A stretch of DNA of 64,000 nt from Bradyrhizobium erythrophlei (lineage in GTDB: Bacteria; Pseudomonadota; Alphaproteobacteria; Rhizobiales; Xanthobacteraceae), in the NCBI RefSeq assembly GCF_900129425.1, contig NZ_LT670817.1, positions 7,344,001-7,408,000 of the forward strand. The letters run 5' to 3'. Each line of letters opens with the position of its first letter. Positions within the stretch are counted from its first letter, which is position 1. Below are positions 25,239 to 33,893 of the stretch, piece by piece. The notes under the pieces were generated by a model, which had not been told where the DNA came from, did no database searches, and worked only from the letters and a program-made list of their open reading frames with translations. The position numbers were made by a program, and so were the translations under genes.

Positions 25239-28115
25239 TTGCGTCTGATCAGGTGCCTCGCGCCCATCGCGCTGGGCCTCATGATGTTTGCGGCCGCGCC
25301 GCCGGCGCGCGCCCTCGACGCCGTCAGCGTCCGCGGTGACGCGCCTGCGATCGATCTCACCGCGGTGCTCGATCACCGGCGCAGCGACACCGACCGCATC
25401 CAGGTCTCCACCGCACCCGGCACCGACGGCATCGTCCGCCGCATCGAAGTCCGCGCCCGCGAGGGCGGACAGAACTGGGTGGTGTTCGCGCTTGCCAACA
25501 ACACCGACGACCAGCTCGATCGCCTGATCGTTGCACCCCACTATCGCGTCGTGTCGTCGGGGCTGTTGTGGCCCGACCTTGGATTGTCCCGCATCGCGAC
25601 CATCACGCCGTCGACCGGCGACCGCCCGGAACGGCAAGAGAGCGCGACCGCGGACATCTTCCGCATCACGCTCGATCCCGGCGCCGTCATCACCTTCGTC
25701 GCGGAATTGCGCACCGATAAATTGCCGCAGCTCTATCTGTGGGAGCCCGACGCCTACAAGGACAAGGTCAACTCGTTCACGCTGTACCAGGGCATCGTGA
25801 TCGGCATCTCCGGCCTTCTGGCGCTGGTGCTGACCATCCTGTTCGTGGTCAAGGGCAGCATCATGTTTCCCGCCGCCGCCGCACTGGCGTGGGCGGTGCT
25901 GGTCTATATCGGCGTCGATTTCGGCTTCTGGGGCAAGGTGCTCGACATGTCGAACAATGCCGAGCGGGTCTGGCGCGCGGCCGGCGAGGCGATCCTGGCG
26001 GCGACGCTATTGGTATTTTTGTTTGCCTATCTCAATCTCAGCCGCTGGCATGTGCGCTATTCCCATATCACCGTCGGCTGGCTCGCCTTTCTCGGCTCGC
26101 TGGTGGCGCTGGCGCTGTTCGATCCGGCGGTGGCCTCCGGCATCGCGCGGATGTCGCTGGTGCTGATCGCCTTCGCGGGCTTCGCGCTGATCGTCTATCT
26201 CTCGACCCACGGTTTCGACCGTGCGGTGCTGCTGATCCCGACCTGGTTCCTCCTCGTGGTCTGGGTGATCGCGGCCGGCATGACCGTCGAAGGCAGCGTC
26301 ACCAACGACATCGTCGGGCCCGCCCTGCTCGGCGGCCTGGTGCTGATCGTGATGCTGATCGGATTTACCGTCATGCAGCACGCCTTCGCCGGCGGCGGCG
26401 CCACCACCGGCGTCGTCTCCGACGTCGAGCGCCGCGCACTGGCGCTGACCGGCTCGGGCGACCTGATCTGGGACTGGGACGTCTCCGCCGACAAGGTGTT
26501 CACCAGCCCCGAGACCGAGAGCCTGCTGGGCCTGAAACGCGGCACGCTGGAAGGTCCGGCCGCGAAATGGCTCGAGGTGCTGCATCCGCTCGACCAGGAC
26601 CGGTTCCGCGCCGCGCTGGACAGCGTGCTCGACCAGCGCCGCGGCCGGCTGGTGCAGGATTTTCGGCTGCGCACGCCGGACGGCCATTTCATGTGGTTTG
26701 CGCTGAAGGCGCGCCCGGTGGTCGGCTCCGACGGCGAGGTTTCCCGCGTGGTCGGCACCCTGACCGACGTCACCGAGAGCAAGAACGCCGAGGAACGCCT
26801 GCTGCACGACAGCGTGCATGACAATCTCACCGGCCTGCCGAACCGTAAATTGTTCATCGACCGGCTGGGCGCGGTCGCCAATTTCGCCAAGACCATGCCG
26901 AACCTGCGGCCGACGCTGATGGTGATCGATCTCGACCGCTTCAAGCAGGTCAACGATTCCGTCGGCATCGCAGTCGGCGATTCCATCCTGCTGACGCTGG
27001 CGCGGCGGCTGACCCGCATCCTCAAACCGCAGGACACGCTGGCGCGGCTTGCCGGCGACCAGTTCGGCCTGATCCTGATGTCGGAACAGGACCCGGCGCG
27101 CATCACCGCCTTCGCCGAGACCATTCGCAAGACGATCCGTGCCCCGATCGCCTTCAACGACCGAGAGATTTTCCTCACCGCCTCGATCGGGCTTGCGCTC
27201 TCCGATCCGCAGACGCAATTGTCCGACGAGATCATCAAGGACGCCGAGCTGGCGATGTATCATTCCAAGCGGATCGGCGGCGACCGCATCGATGTCTACA
27301 AGCCGGCGATGCGCGCGCGAAAAACCGACCGGCTGACGCTGGAATCCGAATTGCGCCGCGCCATCGAGCGCGAGGAAATCACCATCCTGTACCAGCCGAT
27401 CGTGCGGCTGGAAGATCGCTCGATCGCCGGCTTCGAGGCCCTGGCGCGCTGGGACCATCCGAAATTGGGCCGGATGTCGCCGGTGGAATTCATCTCGATC
27501 GCCGAGGAAATCGGCCTGATCGTCGATCTCGGCATGTTCGTGATGGACCAGACCGCCAAGCAGCTCGCGATCTGGCAGCGCGCGATGCGGTCGCGCGAAC
27601 CGATTTTCGCCAGCGTCAACGTCTCGTCGCGGCAATTGCTGCGGCACGACCTGATCCACGACATCCGCACCGTGCTGTCGCGCTCCTCGGTGGCGCGCGG
27701 CACGCTGAAGCTTGAATTGACGGAATCGCTCGTGATGGAGAACCCGGAGCACGCGGCGCAGATGCTGACCCGGATCCGCGAACTCGGCACCGGATTGTCG
27801 CTGGACGATTTCGGCACCGGCCATTCGTCGCTGGCCTATCTGCAGCGCTTTCCGTTCGACACCATCAAGATCGACCAGTCCTTTGTGCGCACCACCAGCC
27901 GCGGCACCCGCCCGGTGATCCTGAAATCGATCATCGCGCTGGCGCACGACCTCGGCATGGACGTGGTCGCCGAGGGCGCCGAGACCGATTCCGACGCGGT
28001 GGAGCTCTATCAGTTGGGCTGCGAATACGCGCAAGGTTTTGCGTTCGGCGAGCCGATGGATGCCGACGCCGCGATGCGGCTGCTCACCGAAGAGCGGCTG
28101 GAAGCGGCGAGCTAG
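25239..28115 (+). CDS. Membrane PAS-GGDEF-EAL protein (cyclic-di-GMP enzyme)
   Basis: The 958-residue protein starts at a TTG with GGAG upstream. It has a signal peptide (to ~residue 25), an extracytoplasmic domain to ~180, several membrane helices to ~385, PAS at ~395-515, GGDEF at ~525-685 and EAL at ~700-950. The cyclase site reads AGDQF instead of GGDEF and is probably inactive. The phosphodiesterase part keeps FEALARW, ELTESLVM, DDFGTGHSSLAYL and KIDQSFV, so degradation of c-di-GMP is expected. The sensed signal is unknown. Confidence 0.93.
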   Translation: MRLIRCLAPIALGLMMFAAAPPARALDAVSVRGDAPAIDLTAVLDHRRSDTDRIQVSTAPGTDGIVRRIEVRAREGGQNWVVFALANNTDDQLDRLIVAPHYRVVSSGLLWPDLGLSRIATITPSTGDRPERQESATADIFRITLDPGAVITFVAELRTDKLPQLYLWEPDAYKDKVNSFTLYQGIVIGISGLLALVLTILFVVKGSIMFPAAAALAWAVLVYIGVDFGFWGKVLDMSNNAERVWRAAGEAILAATLLVFLFAYLNLSRWHVRYSHITVGWLAFLGSLVALALFDPAVASGIARMSLVLIAFAGFALIVYLSTHGFDRAVLLIPTWFLLVVWVIAAGMTVEGSVTNDIVGPALLGGLVLIVMLIGFTVMQHAFAGGGATTGVVSDVERRALALTGSGDLIWDWDVSADKVFTSPETESLLGLKRGTLEGPAAKWLEVLHPLDQDRFRAALDSVLDQRRGRLVQDFRLRTPDGHFMWFALKARPVVGSDGEVSRVVGTLTDVTESKNAEERLLHDSVHDNLTGLPNRKLFIDRLGAVANFAKTMPNLRPTLMVIDLDRFKQVNDSVGIAVGDSILLTLARRLTRILKPQDTLARLAGDQFGLILMSEQDPARITAFAETIRKTIRAPIAFNDREIFLTASIGLALSDPQTQLSDEIIKDAELAMYHSKRIGGDRIDVYKPAMRARKTDRLTLESELRRAIEREEITILYQPIVRLEDRSIAGFEALARWDHPKLGRMSPVEFISIAEEIGLIVDLGMFVMDQTAKQLAIWQRAMRSREPIFASVNVSSRQLLRHDLIHDIRTVLSRSSVARGTLKLELTESLVMENPEHAAQMLTRIRELGTGLSLDDFGTGHSSLAYLQRFPFDTIKIDQSFVRTTSRGTRPVILKSIIALAHDLGMDVVAEGAETDSDAVELYQLGCEYAQGFAFGEPMDADAAMRLLTEERLEAAS

Positions 28116-28123
28116 CTAGCTTT

Positions 28124-28246
28124 CGTCGTCCCTGCGAAAGCAGGAACCCATAACCCCCGGCGGTTATTGTAGCGACAGATAGTCAATTGCCACTTTTCAA
28201 AACATCAACGGCACGGCGTATGGGTCCTGCTTTCGCAGGGACGACG
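28124..28246. repeat. MITE-like inverted repeat element
   Basis: Terminal arms cgtcgtccctgcgaaagcag and ctgctttcgcagggacgacg pair perfectly, and the match extends inward through gaacccata / tatgggtc. The 65-base centre is AT-richer and non-coding. No flanking target duplication is clear. Confidence 0.85.
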
Positions 28247-28279
28247 CATGTTTGAGTTATCAGGCGAAGCTAGTCGCCC

Positions 28280-28570
28280 CTACTTCATCCGCTTGAACCG
28301 CACACTCTTGCCGTCCGTCAGCCTTGTCGCGATGTAGCCGCCGGCGAGGCAGGCCTCGCGCTGCGGCATCTTCTCCTGCGGGCTGCGCAGGGTTTCCCAC
28401 CATGACGCGCGGTGCGAGGCGCGCGGCAGCGCCGCGTCGATGATCTCTTCGATCTGCTCGAAGCTCAGCACGAACTCGGGCAGCTTCTGCTTCTTGAGAT
28501 AATCGCGCAGCGCGTCGTAATCGTTCACTTCTTTTCCCCGGGCCTCAAGATAGCGGCTCACATCATCCAA
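28280..28570 (-). CDS. Small conserved protein, possibly DUF7662-like
   Basis: This 96-residue protein is predicted helical at the N-terminus (SRYLEARGKEVNDYDALRDY). A module with FEQIEEIIDAALPRASHR, WWE, and C-terminal GGYIATRLTDGKSVRFKRM follows. That order (helix, LP-x-S, WW, G-x, FxR end) resembles what I remember of the DUF7662 family, found in DNA- or restriction-associated contexts; the assignment is tentative. It is 33 bases upstream of galU on the same strand. Confidence 0.62.
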   Translation of the reverse strand: MDDVSRYLEARGKEVNDYDALRDYLKKQKLPEFVLSFEQIEEIIDAALPRASHRASWWETLRSPQEKMPQREACLAGGYIATRLTDGKSVRFKRMK

Positions 28571-28603
28571 GATTCGCGCTTCGCACGCCCCGGAATGACT
28601 TCG

Positions 28604-29485
28604 TCACTTCTTCAGATACTTCTTCATCTCGTCGCGCAGACCGTCGCGCAGGTCCGCGCGCGTCATGGCGAAGGCGATGTTGGCGCGGAGGAAGCCTGCC
28701 TTGGAGCCGCAATCGTGCCGCTCCCCCTCGAACTCCACGCCGTAGAAGCTCTGGCTTTTCGAAAGGCCGATCATGGCATCGGTGAGCTGGATTTCGCCGC
28801 CAGAGCCGCGCTCCTGGGTTTCCAGGATTTTGAAGATTTCCGGCTGCAGGATGTAGCGCCCGGTGATCGACAGATTCGACGGCGCGGTGCCCTTGGGTGG
28901 CTTTTCCACCATGCCGTCGACCTCGAACATGCGGCCGTGCGGGTGGCGTTTGCCGACGCCGCAGATGCCGTATTGATGCGTCAGATGCGCGGGCACTTCT
29001 TCCACCGCGATCAGGTTGGATTTATCGCCGAGCTTGCCTGCGGCCTCGATCATCTGCGCAAGACAGCCCGGCGTGTTCAGCACCAGTTCGTCCGGCAGCA
29101 CCACCGCGAACGGTTCATTGCCGACGATGTCACGCGCGCACCACACCGCGTGGCCGAGGCCGTGCGGCGCCTGCTGGCGGGTGAAACTCATGGCGCCGGC
29201 CTCGGGCTGGTCGCGCGCCAGGATCTCCATTTCGGCCTTCTTGCCGCGTGCGGCCAGCGCGGCGTCGAGTTCGTACATCCGGTCGAAATGGTCCTCGATC
29301 ACGCCCTTGTTGCGGCCGGTGACGAAGATGAAATGTTCGATGCCGGCTTCTTTGGCCTCGTCGACCACATACTGGATCAGCGGCTTGTCGACGATGGTCA
29401 GCATTTCCTTCGGCATCGCCTTGGTGGCGGGCAGGACGCGGGTGCCGAGGCCGGCGACCGGGAAAACGGCTTTGCGAATTTTCAT
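28604..29485 (-). CDS. galU: UTP-glucose-1-phosphate uridylyltransferase
   Basis: This 293-residue protein has the nucleotidyl-transferase signature FPVAGLGTRVLPATKAMPKEML at the N-terminus. Other GalU motifs are VDKPLIQYVVDEA, PHGLGHAVWCA, VVLPDELVL and GIEHFIFVTGRNKG. It makes UDP-glucose for polysaccharide and trehalose synthesis. The 268 bases between it and the divergent transglycosylase gene contain no gene that I recognise. Confidence 0.96.
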   Translation of the reverse strand: MKIRKAVFPVAGLGTRVLPATKAMPKEMLTIVDKPLIQYVVDEAKEAGIEHFIFVTGRNKGVIEDHFDRMYELDAALAARGKKAEMEILARDQPEAGAMSFTRQQAPHGLGHAVWCARDIVGNEPFAVVLPDELVLNTPGCLAQMIEAAGKLGDKSNLIAVEEVPAHLTHQYGICGVGKRHPHGRMFEVDGMVEKPPKGTAPSNLSITGRYILQPEIFKILETQERGSGGEIQLTDAMIGLSKSQSFYGVEFEGERHDCGSKAGFLRANIAFAMTRADLRDGLRDEMKKYLKK

Positions 29486-29753
29486 GGGACTATCGGGGTG
29501 CCTGTGGGAGAGCCTGCGGTGATGCGTTCGATCGCATGTGGTAGCCGGTTTGCAGCCGGGAACAAAGGCGGATGTATGAACAGTGAACTTCTGAAGCTGA
29601 ACGGTAAATCGGCGCGCTCAAGTCCGTTCCCTCCGCCCAGGCGGGGCAGGTCAAAGCGGGGACAAAATTCCGGCAACAAAACCTCGCCATTGTTAATCCA
29701 TTCGCAACCGTGACAAGGCCTCCTGAAACCGGGATAATTCAGACGGGTGGAAC

Positions 29754-31166
29754 ATGACGCAACGGACCGGACTATTGGCGAGCAAGCGAAGCGGCGCAGT
29801 CATCCTGGCGGCAGCGCTGTTGCTGAGCGGCGGGGCGCGCGCGCAGTCGACCGGTGGGCCCCTGAGCTTCCTCGACAACATCTTCACCGGATCGAAAGGC
29901 GGCCAGTCCGCTCCGGCGGCCCAGCCGCCGGGCACTTCGGCGCAGGGTGCGCCAGCCGTCAGCGGCGCGCCGTTGCCATGGAGCGGCGAGGACGGCGCCT
30001 CCGGCCATCCGCTGATGACCGCGAGCGCGATCCGCGAAGCCGCGGCGAATTTCGACAATTGCGTCGCCTCGATGTGGCCCGACGCCGCCCGCCGCAACAT
30101 CTCGCAAGCCAATTTCGAGCGCTTCACGGCGGGGCTCACGCCCGATCTGCGCATCATGGATCTGATGGATTCGCAGCCGGAATTCACCAAGTCGATCTGG
30201 GATTACCTCGACATCCTGGTGAGCGACGCCAGGCTCGCCAGGGGCCGCGAAATTCTCGCCAAATACAAACCGCAATTCGACGCGACGGAAAAAGCCTACG
30301 GCGTCGACCGCTATACCATCGCGGCGATCTGGGGCATCGAATCGAATTACTCCACCCAGATCGGCGATCGCAGCGTATTGCAGTCCACCGCGACGCTGGC
30401 CTGCATCGGCCGGCGCCAGAAATACTTTCGGGATGAATTTCTCTCGGCGCTCGAAATCCTGAACCACGGCGATTTGCGCCCAGAGCAGATGCGCGGCTCC
30501 TGGGCCGGCGCGTTCGGCCCGACGCAATTCATGCCGACCGCGTTCAAGCGCTATGCCGTGGATGCCGACGGCGACGGCCGCCGCGACGTGGTCGACGATC
30601 CAGCCGATCTGATCGCCTCGACCGCCAACAACCTGAAAAAGGACGGCTGGCAGCCCGGCCAGACCTGGGGCTACGAGGTCGTGGTGCCCGCAGGCTTCAA
30701 CTACATGCTGGCGGATCGCGCCCAAGCGATGACGATCGCGCAGTGGGAACATCTCGGCCTCAAGCGCGCTGGAATCCAGCCGTTCCCGCATCCGGCCGAA
30801 AAAGCCTATCTGCTGGCGCCGGCCGGGGCCGAGGGCCCGGGTTTCCTGATGCTGCAGAATTTCCGCGTGATCATGAAATACAATCCGGCGGAGGCTTATG
30901 CGCTGGCGACCGGCCACTTCGCCGACCGCTTGCGCGGCGGCGCCCCGTTCGTGCAGCCCTGGCCGCGGCAGGAACGCGAATTGTCCCGCGCCGAGCGGCT
31001 GGAACTGCAGCAGCTTCTGGCGCAGCGCGGGTTCTATCGCGGCACCCCGGACGGCCAGTTCGGTGGCGAGACGCGGGAGGCCCTGCGCGGCTTCCAGGCC
31101 TCGATCGGGGCCCCCGCGGACGGATTTGCCTCCTCCGATGTGCTGGAGCGGCTGCGGGGGCGGTGA
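29754..31166 (+). CDS. Lytic murein transglycosylase (MltB family) with PG-binding domain
   Basis: The 470-residue exported protein has a signal peptide (to ~residue 30, ending GGARAQS) and a low-complexity linker. The catalytic domain (~residues 85-395) has the catalytic glutamate in AAIWGIESNYSTQIG and MltB motifs GSWAGAFGPTQFMPTAF and DADGDGRRD. A C-terminal peptidoglycan-binding module (~405-468) reads LLAQRGFYRGTPDGQFGGET. It cleaves glycan strands to anhydromuropeptides in the periplasm. Confidence 0.95.
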   Translation: MTQRTGLLASKRSGAVILAAALLLSGGARAQSTGGPLSFLDNIFTGSKGGQSAPAAQPPGTSAQGAPAVSGAPLPWSGEDGASGHPLMTASAIREAAANFDNCVASMWPDAARRNISQANFERFTAGLTPDLRIMDLMDSQPEFTKSIWDYLDILVSDARLARGREILAKYKPQFDATEKAYGVDRYTIAAIWGIESNYSTQIGDRSVLQSTATLACIGRRQKYFRDEFLSALEILNHGDLRPEQMRGSWAGAFGPTQFMPTAFKRYAVDADGDGRRDVVDDPADLIASTANNLKKDGWQPGQTWGYEVVVPAGFNYMLADRAQAMTIAQWEHLGLKRAGIQPFPHPAEKAYLLAPAGAEGPGFLMLQNFRVIMKYNPAEAYALATGHFADRLRGGAPFVQPWPRQERELSRAERLELQQLLAQRGFYRGTPDGQFGGETREALRGFQASIGAPADGFASSDVLERLRGR

Positions 31167-31330
31167 TGCGAGGCTTCGGACCCCGCCGCTAACCCTAAAC
31201 ACGACATTTCCGCAGCGCCCTTGACGGCGGCAGCCGACGCCCGGTTTATGGCGCAAAATCTGCCCGCTTGCGGTCAGATTCCGCTATTATATCAGTTGTG
31301 ACACGATTGATTTCATTGCGACCGGGCCGC

Positions 31331-33013
31331 ATGCTGAAACCGAAGACCTTTTTGCGCGTGTTCACCGAGACCGGCCCGCTGATCGCGCTGGCGGTGGCGG
31401 TCGCGCTATTGGTCGGGATCGCCGCACCGGCGTCGGCGCAGTTTTTCAATTTCGGCGGACCGCCACGGCCGCAGCCGCAGCCGCGCGCCAACAGCGGTGG
31501 TGGATTCGGCGGCTGGTTCGGCGGCGACCTGTTCGCGCCATTCCAGCAGCAGGCGCCAAGGCGGATCATCCGCGAGGATTTTTCCAAGGCACCACCGCCG
31601 GAGAAGCGCGAGGCCGTGGCGGAGCGCAACGTCATGGTGCTCGGCGACGGCATGGCGGACTGGCTCGCCTATGGGCTCGAGGAGGCCTATGCCGAACAGC
31701 CCGACATGGGCGTGATCCGCAAGCACAAGACCGTCTCCGGCCTGATCAAGTATCAGCCCAAGGGCGATCCGGCCGACTGGGCCGCCGCCGCCAAGGGCAT
31801 CCTCGCCACCGAAAAGCCGGACGCTATCGTCGTCATGCTCGGGCTCAATGACCGCGTCGCGATGCGGGAGCCCGCGGCCGAGAAATCCGACGGCAAGTCT
31901 TCGGACAAGAAGAGCGACAAGAAAGACGCCCGCGTCAAACCGGAGGCCAAGCCGGCGGACCCGAAATCAGGGACCACCGCGCCTGGCGCGGCCGACGCCG
32001 CGAAGCCCGACGACAAAGCGGTCGATACCGAATTGCCCCCCGAGGATGCCGCCGACAACGACGCCCCGCCGACCATCACCCCGGAGAAGAGCACGCGCTC
32101 GCCGAACGGCATCTATCAGTTTCGCGAGGAGCGCTGGGTCGAACTTTACACCAAGAAGATCGAAGAGATGATCGGGGTTCTGAAGTCCAAGGGCGTGCCG
32201 GTGCTGTGGGTCGGCCTTCCCGCCGTATACGGCGCCAAGGGAACGGCGGACATGCTGTTCCTGGATTCGCTCTATCGCGACGCCGCCGGCAAGGCCGGCA
32301 TTACCTATGTCGATGTCTGGGACGGCTTTGTCGACGAGGCCGGGCGCTTCCTGCAGAAGGGTCCGGACTTCGAGGGCCAGCCCCGCAAGTTGCGCTCCGA
32401 CGACGGCGTGTACTTCACCAAGTACGGCGCGCGCAAGCTTGCGCATTATGTCGAGCGCGAAATCACCCGGCTGTTGGCGGCGCGTTCCGCGCCGATCGAG
32501 CTGCCGACCGAACCGGCAACGCCCGACGCCAATGCGCAGCCCGGCCAGCCGGCGCCGCGTCCGCTGGCGGGACCGATCCTGCCGCTGGTGGCGTCCTCGG
32601 TCGGTACCGATCAATTGCTCGGCGGTCCCGGCTCTCGCCCGGCTGCGGTCGACGCGCTCGCCGCGCGCACGTTGGTCAAGGGCGAGCCGCTGGCGCCGCC
32701 GGCCGGCCGCGCCGATGATTTTGTCTGGCCGCGCCGCGAAGTGGGACGCGAACAGATCAAGAGCGAGACCCCGGTGGCATCGGTTTCACCGGACGGAACG
32801 GTTGCGGCGCCGACGACGCCGCCGAAGCCGAAGAAACCTCGTCCGATTCAATCCGCCACGCCGTCGCTGCCGATTCAATCCGGCACACCGTTGCTGCGGG
32901 ACTTTTTCAGCTTTGGCAACACGCCGCGCCAGCCGCCGCGTGCACCCGCGGTGCCGCGCCCGCCGGGCAATGTCGGACGTTCGGCCTCGACCCCAGGCTT
33001 CTTCACGTGGTAA
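31331..33013 (+). CDS. DUF459 / SGNH-hydrolase-like exported protein
   Basis: The 560-residue product starts at the ATG at 31331; in-frame GTG (31298) and TTG (31268) are alternatives. It has an uncleaved anchor or signal peptide (IALAVAVALLVGIAAPASA), a Gly/Pro-rich linker, then an SGNH-type domain with VMVLGDGMADWL, VVMLGLNDR and KYGARKLAHYVE. A Lys/Asp-rich insertion of ~90 residues splits the domain. The C-terminal 150 residues are Pro-rich and disordered. DUF459 enzymes are thought to act on envelope polysaccharide esters. Confidence 0.82.
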   Translation: MLKPKTFLRVFTETGPLIALAVAVALLVGIAAPASAQFFNFGGPPRPQPQPRANSGGGFGGWFGGDLFAPFQQQAPRRIIREDFSKAPPPEKREAVAERNVMVLGDGMADWLAYGLEEAYAEQPDMGVIRKHKTVSGLIKYQPKGDPADWAAAAKGILATEKPDAIVVMLGLNDRVAMREPAAEKSDGKSSDKKSDKKDARVKPEAKPADPKSGTTAPGAADAAKPDDKAVDTELPPEDAADNDAPPTITPEKSTRSPNGIYQFREERWVELYTKKIEEMIGVLKSKGVPVLWVGLPAVYGAKGTADMLFLDSLYRDAAGKAGITYVDVWDGFVDEAGRFLQKGPDFEGQPRKLRSDDGVYFTKYGARKLAHYVEREITRLLAARSAPIELPTEPATPDANAQPGQPAPRPLAGPILPLVASSVGTDQLLGGPGSRPAAVDALAARTLVKGEPLAPPAGRADDFVWPRREVGREQIKSETPVASVSPDGTVAAPTTPPKPKKPRPIQSATPSLPIQSGTPLLRDFFSFGNTPRQPPRAPAVPRPPGNVGRSASTPGFFTW

Positions 33014-33121
33014 TTGAATCCGGGTCAGGGCGTGCGCAGGCGCGAACCCGGAATCTCGGCTACGCTAACCTCTCGATTCCGGTACACGCGAAGACGCGCG
33101 TCCCCGCAATGACGTCAGCCC

Positions 33122-33490
33122 CTAATAGCGCCAGCGCGGCGGCGGCCGGCGTGGCGGACGCGTCATCAGCATCGCCAGCGCAAAGCCGATGCCGCCCGCG
33201 ATCAAAAGCGCGCCGAGCGGATTGTCCTGCACTTTTTTCGCCACGGCCTGCGAGCCGTCGCGGAGGGTGTCGCCGCTGTTCTCATAGGCATCCCTAGCAT
33301 AGCTGGCGGCGGCATCCGTAGCATCACGCGCCGCATCCTTCGCCTGCCCATACAGATTTTGCACCGTGCCCGTGGCCTCACGTGCGTGTCCCGCTGCCTG
33401 GGTTTGGGCATTGCCGGCGATATCGCCGACAGCGCCCTCGAGCTTACCGGCGATATCCTTTGCCGAGCCGGCGATCCGATCCTTGTCCAT
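33122..33490 (-). CDS. CsbD family stress-related protein with membrane tail
   Basis: The 122-residue protein starts at the ATG at 33490 with AAGGAG upstream. MDKDRIAGSAKDIAGKLEGAVGDIAG is a CsbD-type repeat, then an Ala/Asp-rich amphipathic helix. It ends with a glycine-zipper membrane segment (LGALLIAGGIGFALAMLMT) and an Arg/Pro tail, as in DUF883 proteins. CsbD proteins are classic general-stress products. A GGAAC-N16-GGTT promoter-like site lies upstream. Confidence 0.85.
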   Translation of the reverse strand: MDKDRIAGSAKDIAGKLEGAVGDIAGNAQTQAAGHAREATGTVQNLYGQAKDAARDATDAAASYARDAYENSGDTLRDGSQAVAKKVQDNPLGALLIAGGIGFALAMLMTRPPRRPPPRWRY

Positions 33491-33600
33491 CGCAGTCGCT
33501 CCTTGTTGTACGCATTCCGGTCGAAATCGGTTCCGTCGCCGAGTCACGTCCGGCACCTGCTTTTGCGAAATGCGCGTGTTGAGATGATTCTCACCGAGCT

Positions 33601-33625
33601 AACCGGCGAGGTCCGTTCCAGTTCC
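33601..33625 (-). promoter_or_regulatory. EcfG-like promoter variant upstream of CsbD gene
   Basis: GGAAC (33625-33621) is spaced 16 bases from GGTT (33604-33601), one base off the EcfG -10 consensus CGTT. It is about 110 bases before the start codon. The remaining 403-base interval (33491-33893) contains no convincing gene. Confidence 0.4.
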
Positions 33626-33893
33626 GGAATACCTTGCGGCAGTGCCCGGCAAGCGTTGAAGCCGCACACGGCGCGGGAAGCCCGCCACCTGCTCGTTGAA
33701 AACGATCGAATTCGACCGGCCGTCACACTCCCGCCGTAAGCAGCAGGTCTCTTTCAACAGTGGCTTCACGATCATTTTTCCGTTGCGCCGGCCCGCGAGA
33801 AGGCCCTGGCGACTTCAACGGGCGGCAAAAAGCTCGATCCCAAAACTGACGCATTACCGAAGCGGTATTTCCCGACCGAATTTTAGGTAATTG

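Noticed and set aside
26007..28034. A 675-codon minus-strand frame opposite the PAS-GGDEF-EAL gene
   Set aside because: The plus strand encodes a motif-complete protein; the antisense frame is a GC-driven shadow.
28141..28164. GGAAC…GGTT within the MITE-like element
   Set aside because: The spacing falls short of 16, the match lies inside a repeat and no gene follows in that direction.
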